64,000 nt of DNA from Streptomyces cyaneochromogenes. GTDB taxonomy: Bacteria; Actinomycetota; Actinomycetes; Streptomycetales; Streptomycetaceae. The stretch's first letter is position 1. Each line of letters begins with the position of its first letter. The DNA is taken from contig NZ_CP034539.1 of the NCBI RefSeq assembly GCF_003963535.1, forward strand, positions 6,882,001 to 6,946,000, given 5' to 3'. Positions 52,388-60,791 of the stretch are shown in pieces. A program made the translations under genes and the position numbers. A model generated the notes under the pieces. The model was not told the DNA's origin and ran no database searches. It saw nothing but the letters and a program-made list of their open reading frames with translations.

Positions 52388-52864
52388 TTACGGGCGTCCG
52401 CGCTGGCCGCGCAGGTGCTCCGCGATGGGCTTGAGGCCCTTGTCGAGTTCTGTCAGGGCCTCGGGGGACAGCAGGTCGATGAAGTGCCTCCGCACGGACG
52501 CCACGTGATGCGGCGCGACCTTCTTCATCGTCTCCATACCGTGTTCGGTGAGGACGGCGTAGAGCCCGCGGCGGTCGGACTCGCAGTTCTCACGGCGGAC
52601 CAGGTTCGCGTTCTCCATCCGGGTGATCTGGTGGGAGAGGCGGCTTTTGGACTGCAGGGTGGCGGACGCGAGGTCGCTCATCCGCATCCGTACGTCCTCC
52701 GACTCGGAGAGATTCACCAGGATCTCGTAGTCGTTCATTGTCAGGCCGAACGGCTGCAGGTCCCTTTCGAGCTGGTACGTCAACAGCCTGTTGACCTCCA
52801 GGTGGGTGCGCCAGGCGCACTGCTCCGCATCGGTCAGCCAGCGCGTGGCCGTCTCGGTCTCCAT
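52388..52864 (-). CDS. MarR-family transcriptional regulator
   Basis: 158 aa. Winged helix with DYEILVNLSESEDVRMRMSD, SKSRLSHQITRMENANLVRR (recognition helix) and the wing ENCESDRRGLYAVLTEHG. Two cysteines (C17 and the one in REN-C-ESD) might allow redox sensing. ATG 52864; the promoter region is AT-rich. Follows the AIM24 genes in the same direction after a 110-bp gap with palindromes. Targets unknown. Confidence 0.9.
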   Translation of the reverse strand: METETATRWLTDAEQCAWRTHLEVNRLLTYQLERDLQPFGLTMNDYEILVNLSESEDVRMRMSDLASATLQSKSRLSHQITRMENANLVRRENCESDRRGLYAVLTEHGMETMKKVAPHHVASVRRHFIDLLSPEALTELDKGLKPIAEHLRGQRGRP

Positions 52865-52911
52865 GAATGAAGTCTACCTAAGAAGTTGAAAGGCGAACTA
52901 GTGAGGGTTTC

Positions 52912-52958
52912 TGTGACACGCTGCGTGAACCCTGTGTGCTCACACGTTCGATGTCACA
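52912..52958. promoter_or_regulatory. Nested palindromes upstream of the MarR gene
   Basis: TGTGACA (52912-52918) and TGTCACA (52952-52958) form an inverted repeat around a central GTGTG-ct-CACAC (52934-52945). It lies about 50-95 bp before the MarR start and just after the third AIM24 gene. It could be an autoregulatory site or a terminator. Confidence 0.4.
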
Positions 52959-52974
52959 CTCCGCAGACTACCGC

Positions 52975-53772
52975 TCACAGCCCGAAGCGACGCTGGAGGT
53001 CTCCCAGCTGTCCGGGAAGGCGCGGTGCTCCAGCCACTTGTGAAGGGCCTGTGTGCGGCGCACCGGAACCGGGCACTCCGGCGTCCGGCGGAACCGCCCC
53101 CGTGGCGTGCTCGGCCATGAGGGTCTCGGTCGACTGGAGCAGTACCGTGCCGGCTCCGACGAACTCGAACTGATGCTCCTCTCCGGAGGCCCCGCCGAGC
53201 CCTGTCAGTGCACGTAGACCGCCCATTACGCCGGTCATGTAGCCATGGTCGTAGTGGTGGCACGGCGACGGGCAGTCGGCCCAGCCGACGAGCGCCTGCG
53301 GGTCCACCCGGATCGGGGGTTCCATGAACACCACCGGACCGTTAGATGCGGCCACGAACTTTCCGGTTCCGATGAGGGTCAGAAAACCCGGCACGATCGA
53401 TTGCTTGAGCGCGAGACTTGGCTGAAAAGCGAGCAGGTTGCCCGAGCGAATGGTCAGATTGCCGTCCTCGAGGTCGTACGAGTTCACGTCGAATGCCCGG
53501 TCGGCCAGCAGCATCTTGCCCGAGCCCTGCGCCACGACCCAGTCGCTCGCGTGCAGAGGCGAATGAAAGGACGTACGGACAAGGCGGTCGAGTCCGCCGT
53601 GCCCGACGCCGTTGAACTCCATCGAGCCGTAGTAGGCGATCATCTTCCCCTTCTGCAGGAACCACTGGCTTCCCTTGAGTTCCACGCAGAAGGTGTAGGC
53701 GTTGACGTTGTCGTCGGAGGGCAGGGTCATGGGGTCGTACACGGTGGGGCCCGCGCCCGGGTAGTGGCTCAC
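52975..53772 (-). CDS. AIM24 family protein, third of three
   Basis: 265 aa; GTG 53772 overlaps the previous stop (GTGA). Beta-rich AIM24 fold with QWFLQKGKMIAYYGSMEFNG and VAQGSGKMLLADRAFDVNSY; C-terminal part ends with a Pro/Gly/Ala-rich tail of ~40 residues. It differs more from the other two than they do from each other. A CxxxC-HH segment (WADCPSPCHHYDHG) is unique to this copy and could bind a metal. Confidence 0.85.
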   Translation of the reverse strand: MSHYPGAGPTVYDPMTLPSDDNVNAYTFCVELKGSQWFLQKGKMIAYYGSMEFNGVGHGGLDRLVRTSFHSPLHASDWVVAQGSGKMLLADRAFDVNSYDLEDGNLTIRSGNLLAFQPSLALKQSIVPGFLTLIGTGKFVAASNGPVVFMEPPIRVDPQALVGWADCPSPCHHYDHGYMTGVMGGLRALTGLGGASGEEHQFEFVGAGTVLLQSTETLMAEHATGAVPPDAGVPGSGAPHTGPSQVAGAPRLPGQLGDLQRRFGL

Positions 53773-54419
53773 AGCTTCTCCTCCGACGCCTGGACGTACA
53801 CCGCACCGCTGCCGCTGAGCTCCAGCTGGAAGGCCTCGCCGGAGCCGCGGCCCACCATGTCGCGCCAGCCGAGCGCGGTGGACAGCTTGTTGCGCACGTC
53901 GCCGTGGTGGGCGACGTAGGCCTGGGGGTCGACGTGGACGGGGCGCTGCGGGGTGATGGGGATCTCGAAGACGCCGCCGTGCGCCATGACCGCCACGGCC
54001 CCGTGGCCCTTGAGGGTGGTCGTGAACAGCCCCTGCCCGCTGATCTGCCCCCGGACCATGCCCATGACCCCGCCCTGCGAGCCGAGGAACATCGTGCCCT
54101 GCTGGAGGGTGCCCTCGAAGGCGAGCAGGCGGTCCGCCTCGACGCACAGGGTGTCGCCGGAGAGGTTGATCACCTGGATGTGGTGGCCGCCGTGCCCGAA
54201 GAGCACCGTGCCGCTGCCCTCGACGGTCATCAGCGGGGTGTCCTCGTTGGCCACCCGGCGCCCGATCATGGACATGATCCCGCCCTGGCCGCCGGCCGTG
54301 TTGGGGGTGAAGGACACCTCGCCCTTGTAGGCGAGCATCGCGCCGCGCTGGCTGAACAGCCGCTGGCCGGGCACGACCGTCGCCTCGACCATCTTGGAGT
54401 TGATCTCGCGGAAGCCCAT
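53769..54419 (-). CDS. AIM24 family protein, second of three
   Basis: 216 aa. RLFSQRGAMLAYKGEVSFTP, LMTVEGSGTVLFGHGGHHIQ and GQGLFTTTLKGHGAVAVMAH are shared in pattern with the first copy. AIM24 domains form beta-sandwich oligomers; the bacterial role is unclear. Sits between two paralogues with overlapping or abutting ends, so the three are an operon. Confidence 0.87.
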   Translation of the reverse strand: MGFREINSKMVEATVVPGQRLFSQRGAMLAYKGEVSFTPNTAGGQGGIMSMIGRRVANEDTPLMTVEGSGTVLFGHGGHHIQVINLSGDTLCVEADRLLAFEGTLQQGTMFLGSQGGVMGMVRGQISGQGLFTTTLKGHGAVAVMAHGGVFEIPITPQRPVHVDPQAYVAHHGDVRNKLSTALGWRDMVGRGSGEAFQLELSGSGAVYVQASEEKL

Positions 54420-54420
54420 G

Positions 54421-55053
54421 TCACACGTCCCCCGCGATCGTGTTCCGCTCGCTCGGCTGGACGTACACCAGACCGTCCCCCTCGAAGCGGATCTGGAAGG
54501 CCTCGCCGCCGCCCTCGCCCATGAGTGTGCGGAACGTCACACCGGACTGGAAGGACTGCCGCAGGTTCCCCTGATGGGCCACATATGCCCCCGGGTCGAC
54601 GGTCAGCGGGTACTGCGCGCTGACCCGCAGCACCACGGCCGGCCCGTCCGACATGATCGCCGCCTGTCCGTGCCCCTCGACGGTGGTCGTGAACAGCCCG
54701 TTGCCCTGCGAGGCGCCGCGCATGCCGGTGAAGGACGTGCCGGTGCGCAGGCCCCCGTCGGTGGCGAGCAGGTTGCTCGACTCGACGTAGAGCTTGTCGC
54801 CCTGGAGGCTGACGAGGTTGATCTCGGAGGCGCGGTCCGCGAACCAGCACGTCCCGTGCCCCTTCACCTCCATCAACGTCATCTGCTCGCCGGTGAGGCG
54901 CCGGGTCACCATGCCCCTGAGGCCCTCACCGCCGCCGCTCATCTTCTTGAAGGCCATCTGCCCGTCGTACGCGACCATCGAGCCGTTCTTCGCCTTCACG
55001 GCGTCCCCGGTCATGTCGACGGCGAGCACCTTGCTGCCCTGAAGTCGGAACAT
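54421..55053 (-). CDS. AIM24 family protein, first of three
   Basis: 210 aa from ATG 55053 (MFRLQGSKVLAVDMTGD); GTG 55059 is also possible. NGSMVAYDGQMAFKKMSGGG, LMEVKGHGTCWFADRASEIN, GNGLFTTTVEGHGQAAIMSD. First gene of the triplet; one base separates its stop from the next start. Probably arose by tandem duplication. Confidence 0.87.
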   Translation of the reverse strand: MFRLQGSKVLAVDMTGDAVKAKNGSMVAYDGQMAFKKMSGGGEGLRGMVTRRLTGEQMTLMEVKGHGTCWFADRASEINLVSLQGDKLYVESSNLLATDGGLRTGTSFTGMRGASQGNGLFTTTVEGHGQAAIMSDGPAVVLRVSAQYPLTVDPGAYVAHQGNLRQSFQSGVTFRTLMGEGGGEAFQIRFEGDGLVYVQPSERNTIAGDV

Positions 55054-55247
55054 CGCCACGCAGCGAAGGTAGCCGCCGACGCCTGCCGCCAACAGATCCC
55101 AAAGGTGGACTTCACCCCTGACGGGACCCCGAGCCCCACCCCCGGCCCGGTGTTTGCCACAATGGGCGAGCGTTTGTGCTTGCGTTCACAAGCTTGATCC
55201 GAACCGACCGACGTCACTCCCCCCCCGAACCCCACCGAAGGTGACCC

Positions 55248-55592
55248 GTGGACATCAAGACCGCCACCGCCCTCCGCCGCCTCCGTCTCGTCTCGGCCCC
55301 CGAGGCGGTGTCGTTCCTGCTCCTGCTCACCTGCTCCGTGCTGAAGCGGACCGTGGGCTTCGACGCGGTGTTCCCGATGGGCCTGACCCACGGCGTTCTC
55401 TTCATCCTGTACGTGATCTTCTGGGCGGACGCCTGGAACCGCACCAAGTGGTCCAAGAAGACGGCGGCGATCTACTTCGTCCTCTCCGTCCTGCCGACCG
55501 GCGGCTTCTTCGCCGACCGCAAGCTCAAGCGCGAGGCCGAGAACGCGGTGATCGCCTCCCGCGCCCGCAAGGAAGGCATCGTCAACGCATGA
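55248..55592 (+). CDS. DUF3817 family membrane protein
   Basis: 114 aa, GTG start after AAGGTGACCC. Three TM helices: APEAVSFLLLLTCSVLKRTV, VFPMGLTHGVLFILYVIFWA and AAIYFVLSVLPTGGFF. Basic C-terminal helix. DUF3817 proteins are uncharacterised. Stop overlaps the next start (ATGA). Confidence 0.87.
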   Translation: MDIKTATALRRLRLVSAPEAVSFLLLLTCSVLKRTVGFDAVFPMGLTHGVLFILYVIFWADAWNRTKWSKKTAAIYFVLSVLPTGGFFADRKLKREAENAVIASRARKEGIVNA

Positions 55593-55882
55593 TCGTCGCC
55601 TTCTCCGTGACGCCGCTCGGTGTCGGCGAGGACGTGGGGGAGTACGTCGCCGACGCCGTCCGGGTCGTCCGCGAGTCGGGTCTGCCCAACCGCACCGACG
55701 CGATGTTCACCTCGATCGAGGGCGACTGGGACGAGGTCATGGACGTCGTCAAGCGTGCCGTCGCCGTCGTCGAGGAGCGGGCGCCGCGGGTGTCGCTGGT
55801 GCTCAAGGCGGACATCAGGCCCGGCGTGAGTGACGGTCTCACCTCCAAGGTGGAAACCGTGGAGCGGCATCTGGCCGAATAG
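55589..55882 (+). CDS. MTH1187-type thiamine-binding protein
   Basis: 97 aa. Ferredoxin-like fold of the DUF77/MTH1187 family: IVAFSVTPLGVGEDVGEYVA, GLPNRTDAMFTSIEGDWDEV and PRVSLVLKADIRPG. Family members bind thiamine or its pyrimidine precursor. Coupled to the DUF3817 gene by a 4-nt overlap and closed by a strong terminator. Confidence 0.88.
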   Translation: MIVAFSVTPLGVGEDVGEYVADAVRVVRESGLPNRTDAMFTSIEGDWDEVMDVVKRAVAVVEERAPRVSLVLKADIRPGVSDGLTSKVETVERHLAE

Positions 55883-55890
55883 GCAGTGGC

Positions 55891-55933
55891 GCGCCGGGGC
55901 GGACGTACGGGATCCGTACGTCCGCCCCGGCGC
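55891..55933 (+). terminator. Strong terminator after the thiamine-binding gene
   Basis: Perfect 20-bp stem GCGCCGGGGCGGACGTACGG and its complement (55891-55910 / 55914-55933) with a 3-nt loop followed by TTT. It closes off the gene block before the pigment cluster. Confidence 0.85.
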
Positions 55934-56197
55934 TTTGTCGTTTCCAACTCCGGTCGGCGAACGGGCACTTCGGCCGACACCGCGGCCGGGCCCCGGCGTC
56001 CGGCCCCGCCGCGAGGGCGCGTCAAGTCGCCGCCCGTGTACGCGCATTCCGGCGCGCCCAATCGGCGGTTCCCTCAATTGGCCCCCGTGGCTCGCGGACC
56101 CCCTGGCCCTGACCCACGATGAAGGCTCAGGGCCGCAACCCGCGTTCGCGCTGGTGAAACGGCCGCCGCTTGCTCCCGCGAAGGAAGGGTCTGCCGG
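55934..56197. other. Promoter region of the pigment operon (315 bp gene-free including terminator)
   Basis: No gene-like frame. GAAGGAAGG (56179-56187) precedes the first start. No consensus promoter could be identified, in line with the unusual sporulation promoters known for whiE. Confidence 0.4.
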
Positions 56198-57310
56198 ATG
56201 ACCACTTCGCCCTACACATCCCAGTCGGCGTTCGACGGCTCCAGGATGCGCGTCACCCTGCTCGTCGATCTCCACGAAGGCGCCCAGCAAGAGTTCCTCG
56301 ACGCCTACGAGCAGATGCGCGACCGAGTCGCGTCGGTCCCCGGTCACCTCGGTGACCAGCTGTGCCAGTCCCTGGAGAACCCGTCCCAGTGGCTCATCAC
56401 GAGCGAATGGGCGACCGCCCCGCCGTACCTCGCCTGGGTGAACAGTGACGAGCACTTCGAGACGGTCAGGCCCCTGACGAACTGCGTCCGTGAACTGCGC
56501 TCGATGCGCTACGGCATCGTCCGCGAGACCGGCGGCGGCGCCCGCCCGGGCATCGGCGGACTCCAGGCGGCCGCACGGGTCGGCGACGGGGTCACGCGCC
56601 ACGCCCTGACCTTCACCGTCAAGCCCGGCTCCGAGTCCAAGGTCGCGGAGATCCTCGCCGGCTACGCGCCGCCCCAGGCCCGCGTCGACGACACCACGCG
56701 GCTGCGCCGCACCACCCTGTTCATGCACGGCAACCGGGTCGTACGCACCGTCGAGGTGGAGGGCGACCTGATGGCGGCCCTGCGCCACGTCTCGCGCCAG
56801 CCCGAGGTGCGGGCCGTCGAGGAGGCCCTCAACCCGCATCTGGAGCAGCACCGGGATCTGTCCGACCCCGAGTCCGCGAAGGCCTTCTTCGCCCGCGCCG
56901 CGATGCCGGCCGTCCATCACGTGGCACGCGGTGGACCGGAACCGGACGACATCACCCGCCACGCCCTGTACTACCCGGCCCGTCCGGGCTGCGGCATGGC
57001 CCTGGCCAAGCTGCTCTCCCGGCAGGACGAGACCGCGGCGGCCGACCCGGCCGGCCCCGTGCACCGCAGCACCGTCTTCCAGCGCGAGGACATCGTCGTC
57101 CGTCTCATCGACGTACGGGGTGACCCCGAGACCGATCCGGTCCTGGCGCTCGGCATCCATGGCCCGAGAAAGCCCGCCGTGCTGGCCCGTCTGCTCGACG
57201 GCGCCGCGCTCGGCATGGCCGGACCGCTCACCGGCGAGCGGGAGGCGACCCGCCTCCTGGCGCATGCCGACATGAGCCTGATCACCGACCGCAGGGCTGC
57301 GCAGTCCTGA
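56198..57310 (+). CDS. WhiE ORFI-like protein (ABM domain plus SchA/CurD domains)
   Basis: 370 aa, first gene of the spore-pigment-type operon. Residues ~15-105 form an antibiotic biosynthesis monooxygenase-like ferredoxin fold (RMRVTLLVDLHEGAQQEFLD; QWLITSEWATAPPYLAWV). Then two SchA/CurD-type repeats begin with TRHALTFTVKPGSESKVAEI and TRHALYYPARPGCGMALAKL, each ending in a similar KPxV/ALRHVSRQPEV-like part. Homologues in whiE/sch/cur clusters act in pigment modification or targeting; exact reaction unknown. Confidence 0.88.
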   Translation: MTTSPYTSQSAFDGSRMRVTLLVDLHEGAQQEFLDAYEQMRDRVASVPGHLGDQLCQSLENPSQWLITSEWATAPPYLAWVNSDEHFETVRPLTNCVRELRSMRYGIVRETGGGARPGIGGLQAAARVGDGVTRHALTFTVKPGSESKVAEILAGYAPPQARVDDTTRLRRTTLFMHGNRVVRTVEVEGDLMAALRHVSRQPEVRAVEEALNPHLEQHRDLSDPESAKAFFARAAMPAVHHVARGGPEPDDITRHALYYPARPGCGMALAKLLSRQDETAAADPAGPVHRSTVFQREDIVVRLIDVRGDPETDPVLALGIHGPRKPAVLARLLDGAALGMAGPLTGEREATRLLAHADMSLITDRRAAQS

Positions 57311-57380
57311 CCGCCGGGGCCTGTCCGGCGGATCAGGCCCCGAGGGACCCACACCCCATCGACCGACCTGGAGACAGACC

Positions 57381-57845
57381 ATGGAGAAGATGCGCCCGCG
57401 CGTCGTGGACATCAAAGACATCGAGCCCAACCGCAAGCGCGGCGGCGACCTGCGCACGCTGCTCACCCCTGTCACGGTGGGCGCCACGAGCGGGTTCATG
57501 GGCCTGGCCATCATCCGGCCCGGCGAACGCATCAGCGAGCACTACCACCCGTACTCCGAGGAGTTCGTGTACGTCGTCGAGGGCAGGCTGGAGGTCGACC
57601 TGGATGGCGAAACGTTTTCCCTCCGCTCCGACCAGGGCCTGATGATCCCCATCGACATGCGCCACCGCTTCCGCAACGTCGGTGACGAGGAAGCCCGGAT
57701 GGTCTTCCACCTGGGCCCCCTCGCACCGAACCCGAAGCTCGGCCACGTCGACACCGAGGCCCCGGAGATCAGCGACGACCGCGTGGCGTACCCCCTCATC
57801 CAGGAGGAGGGCGGGCAGCCCGAGCGGCCGGGAGTCCTCTCGTGA
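57381..57845 (+). CDS. Cupin protein (WhiE ORFII / SchB-like)
   Basis: 154 aa. Single cupin with the metal-type motif ISEHYHPYSEEFVYVVEGRL (two His, Glu) and the second motif MRHRFRNVGDEEARMVFHLG. In this cluster type it lies between ORFI and the ketosynthase and may assist oxidation or cyclisation. Stop overlaps the KS start (GTGA). Confidence 0.9.
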   Translation: MEKMRPRVVDIKDIEPNRKRGGDLRTLLTPVTVGATSGFMGLAIIRPGERISEHYHPYSEEFVYVVEGRLEVDLDGETFSLRSDQGLMIPIDMRHRFRNVGDEEARMVFHLGPLAPNPKLGHVDTEAPEISDDRVAYPLIQEEGGQPERPGVLS

Positions 57846-59110
57846 CCCGGCGGGTGGCGGTCACCGGCATAGGCGTCGTCGCCCCCGGCGGGATCGGGGT
57901 GCCGGCGTTCTGGGACCTGCTGTCGAACGGCCGTACCGCGACGCGCGGCATCACCCTGTTCGACCCCGAGGGACTGCGCTCCCGCATAGCCGCCGAGTGC
58001 GACTTCGACCCGCTCGCCCACGGACTCGACCCCGAGCAGGTCGAACGCGCCGACCGGTACATACAGTTCGCCCTGGTCGCCGCGCAGGAGGCCGTGACCG
58101 ACAGCGGTGTCGACTTCGCCGCGGAAAACCCCTGGCGCGTGGCCGTGTCCCTGGGCAGCGCGGTGGGCGGCACGACCCGGCTGGAGCACGACTACGTCCT
58201 GGTCAGCGAACGAGGACAGCGCTGGGACGTCGACCACCGTGCCGCCGAGCCGCAGTTGCACCGGGCGTTCTCGCCCAGCACGCTCGCGGCGGACGTCGCC
58301 GAGCGGTTCGGCGCGCAGGGGCCGGTGCAGACCGTGTCCACCGGCTGCACCTCCGGGCTCGACGCGGTGGGCTACGCCTTCCACACCGTGGAGGAGGGCC
58401 GCGCCGACATCTGCATAGCCGGGGCGTCGGACTCGCCGATCTCCCCGATCACCATGGCCTGCTTCGACGCCATCAAGGCCACGTCGCCCAACAACGACGA
58501 CCCCGCGCACGCCTCCCGCCCCTTCGACGCCAACCGCGACGGGTTCGTCATGGGCGAGGGCGCCGCCGTCCTCGTACTCGAGGAACTGGAACACGCGCGG
58601 GCGCGCGGCGCGCACGTCTACTGCGAGATCGGCGGCTACGCCACCTTCGGCAACGCGTACCACATGACCGGTCTGACCAGCGAGGGACTGGAGATGGCCC
58701 GGGCCATCGACGTGACGCTCGACCACGCGCGCGTGAACCCCACGGACATCGACTACGTCAACGCGCACGGCTCGGGCACCCGGCAGAACGACCGGCACGA
58801 GACCGCCGCGGTCAAGAAGTCCCTGGGCGCCCACGCCTACGACACGCCCATGAGCTCGATCAAGTCCATGGTGGGCCACTCGCTCGGCGCGATCGGCGCG
58901 ATCGAGGTCGTCGCCTGCGTCCTCGCCCTGGCCCGCCAGGTGGTCCCGCCGACGGCGAACTACGAGACCCCCGACCCCGAGTGCGACCTGGACTACGTAC
59001 CGCGCACCGCACGCTCCCGCCGGCTCGACAACGTGCTCTCCGTGGGCAGCGGCTTCGGCGGGTTCCAGTCCGCGGTGCTTCTGACGGGGCCGGCTGGGAG
59101 GAAACGATGA
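57842..59110 (+). CDS. Type II PKS ketosynthase alpha (WhiE ORFIII-like)
   Basis: 422 aa chain-elongating condensing enzyme. Catalytic triad complete: C169 (VSTGCTSGLDAVG), H309 (NAHGSGTRQND) and H346 (MVGHSLGAIG). With the downstream CLF it forms the heterodimer that builds a poly-beta-ketone on the ACP. Sequence character (FDPEGLRSRIAAECDFDP, DYVLVSERGQRWDVD) is of the spore-pigment type. Coupled at both ends by 4-nt overlaps. Confidence 0.95.
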   Translation: MTRRVAVTGIGVVAPGGIGVPAFWDLLSNGRTATRGITLFDPEGLRSRIAAECDFDPLAHGLDPEQVERADRYIQFALVAAQEAVTDSGVDFAAENPWRVAVSLGSAVGGTTRLEHDYVLVSERGQRWDVDHRAAEPQLHRAFSPSTLAADVAERFGAQGPVQTVSTGCTSGLDAVGYAFHTVEEGRADICIAGASDSPISPITMACFDAIKATSPNNDDPAHASRPFDANRDGFVMGEGAAVLVLEELEHARARGAHVYCEIGGYATFGNAYHMTGLTSEGLEMARAIDVTLDHARVNPTDIDYVNAHGSGTRQNDRHETAAVKKSLGAHAYDTPMSSIKSMVGHSLGAIGAIEVVACVLALARQVVPPTANYETPDPECDLDYVPRTARSRRLDNVLSVGSGFGGFQSAVLLTGPAGRKR

Positions 59111-60372
59111 GTGGTAGTGGCATAGGCAGTGACATAGGAACCCGGCGCACCGCCGTCACGGGGATCGGTGTGATCGCGCCCAACGGCCTTCATACGGACA
59201 CCTACTGGAAGTCCGTCAAGGAAGGCGCGAGCGTCCTGGACCGAGTGACCAGGGAAGGCTGCGAGCACCTCCCGCTCCGCGTCGCCGGCGAGGTCCGCGG
59301 ATTCGACCCGTCGGCGCTCATCGAGGAGACCTTCCTCGTCCAGACCGACAAGTTCACCCACTTCGCGCTGGCCGCCGCAGACGCCGCCCTCCAGGACGCG
59401 GGGCTGAGCAGCAGCGCCGCCGACTCGCCGTACTCCGTCGGCGTGGTCACGGCGGCCGGGTCCGGCGGCGGCGAGTTCGGCCAGCGGGAACTGCAGAAGC
59501 TGTGGGGGCAGGGTTCCCGGTTCGTCGGGCCCTACCAGTCCATCGCCTGGTTCTACGCGGCCAGCACCGGCCAGATATCCATCCGCAAGGGCTTCAAGGG
59601 CCCCTGTGGGGTGGTGGCCAGCGACGAGGCCGGCGGCCTGGATGCCATCGCGCACGCCGCCCAGGCCGTGCAGCGGGGCACGGAGGTGGTCGTCGTCGGG
59701 GCGGCCGAGGCGCCGCTCGCCCCCTACTCGGGGGTCTGCCAGCTCGGGTACCGCGAACTCAGCACCGTCGAGGACCCGGCCCGCGCCTACCGCCCCTTCA
59801 CCTCGGCCGCCTGCGGCTTCGTGCCCGCGGAGGGCGGTGCCGTCCTCGTCGTGGAGGACCTGGACCGGGCCCGGCGCCGGGGGGCGACCGTCCGGGCCAC
59901 CGTGGCGGGACACGCCGCCACCTTCACCGGCGCCTCGCGCTGGGACCGCTCGCGGGACGGGCTCGCGCACGCCATCAGGGGCGCGCTCGACGAGGCCGGC
60001 TGTGCGCCGGAGGAGATAGACGTCGTCTTCGCCGACGCGATGGGGGTACCGGAGGCGGACCGCGCCGAGGCACTCGCCCTCGCCGACGCCCTGGGCCCGT
60101 ACGGCACCAAGGTCCCCGTCACGGCCCCCAAGACCGGCATCGGACGGTCCTATTGCGGGGCACCGCTGCTGGACGTCGCGGCCGCCGTGCTCGCCATGGA
60201 ACACGGGCAGATCCCCCCGACGCCGGGCGTCTTCGACATCTGCCACGACATCGACCTGGTGACCTCCACGGCCCGCCCGGCCGAACTCCGCACGGCCCTG
60301 GTCCTCAGCCGGGGGCTGATGGGCTCCAACTCGGCGCTCGTGCTGCGCGGCGCTGCGCCGGAAGGGCGGTGA
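59107..60372 (+). CDS. Chain-length factor, ketosynthase beta (WhiE ORFIV-like)
   Basis: 421 aa from ATG 59107, overlapping the KS stop. Aligned with KS-alpha, the active Cys is replaced: S172-D-E174-A-G-G-L, so a Glu sits where most antibiotic CLFs have Gln. GFKGPCGVVAS precedes it. Spore-pigment CLFs often share this change, as I recall. It sets chain length, usually about 24 carbons in the whiE type. Upstream frame in the ORF to 57682 is not coding. Confidence 0.94.
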   Translation: MSGSGIGSDIGTRRTAVTGIGVIAPNGLHTDTYWKSVKEGASVLDRVTREGCEHLPLRVAGEVRGFDPSALIEETFLVQTDKFTHFALAAADAALQDAGLSSSAADSPYSVGVVTAAGSGGGEFGQRELQKLWGQGSRFVGPYQSIAWFYAASTGQISIRKGFKGPCGVVASDEAGGLDAIAHAAQAVQRGTEVVVVGAAEAPLAPYSGVCQLGYRELSTVEDPARAYRPFTSAACGFVPAEGGAVLVVEDLDRARRRGATVRATVAGHAATFTGASRWDRSRDGLAHAIRGALDEAGCAPEEIDVVFADAMGVPEADRAEALALADALGPYGTKVPVTAPKTGIGRSYCGAPLLDVAAAVLAMEHGQIPPTPGVFDICHDIDLVTSTARPAELRTALVLSRGLMGSNSALVLRGAAPEGR

Positions 60373-60395
60373 TGAGCCCCGCGGGCCGGTGAGGG

Positions 60396-60445
60396 GTGGT
60401 CGCGCCCACGCGGCGGAGCCGCACTTCGACAGGGCCCCGCGCCGC
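60396..60445 (-). repeat. Dispersed intergenic repeat, long form (copy 3 of 3)
   Basis: On the minus strand: AGCGGCGCGGGGC, TGTCGAAGTGCGGC, TCCGCCGCGTGGGCGCGACC. Matches the copy at 4602-4690 with few changes. It lies in the 151-bp gap between CLF and ACP, the only large gap in the pigment operon, so it probably inserted or expanded there. Confidence 0.6.
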
Positions 60446-60523
60446 TGACCGGGCGCGGTACCGCCCCGGATTTCACCGGAGCCGCTCAGATCCTCCGCAA
60501 CCAGTACGACAAGGAGAACCCGT

Positions 60524-60790
60524 ATGACCACCCAAGTGACCCAAGTGACCGTCGAGGAACTGGCCACGCTGATGAAGAAGGGCGCCGGTGTGACCGTCGA
60601 CCCGCGCGACCTCGCGAGCCGGGCCGACGCCCCCTTCGCCGAGTTCGGGCTGGACTCGCTCGGCCTCCTCGGAATCGTGGGCGAGCTGGAGAACCGGCAC
60701 GGCCAGGCGCTGCCCACCGACGCGGAGCGCTGCAAGAGCCCCCGCGCCTTCCTCGACCTCGTCAACGGCGCACTCACGACAGGAGCCTGA
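60524..60790 (+). CDS. Acyl carrier protein (WhiE ORFV-like)
   Basis: 88 aa. Phosphopantetheine attachment S45 in FGLDSLGLLG. N-terminal VTVEELATLMKKGAGV. Carries the growing polyketide for KS/CLF. AAGGAGAA ribosome-binding site. Followed after one base by the aromatase gene. Confidence 0.95.
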   Translation: MTTQVTQVTVEELATLMKKGAGVTVDPRDLASRADAPFAEFGLDSLGLLGIVGELENRHGQALPTDAERCKSPRAFLDLVNGALTTGA

Positions 60791-60791
60791 C

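Noticed and set aside
56001..56197. Open frames in front of the pigment operon
   Set aside because: No ribosome-binding sites and no coding bias distinct from background.
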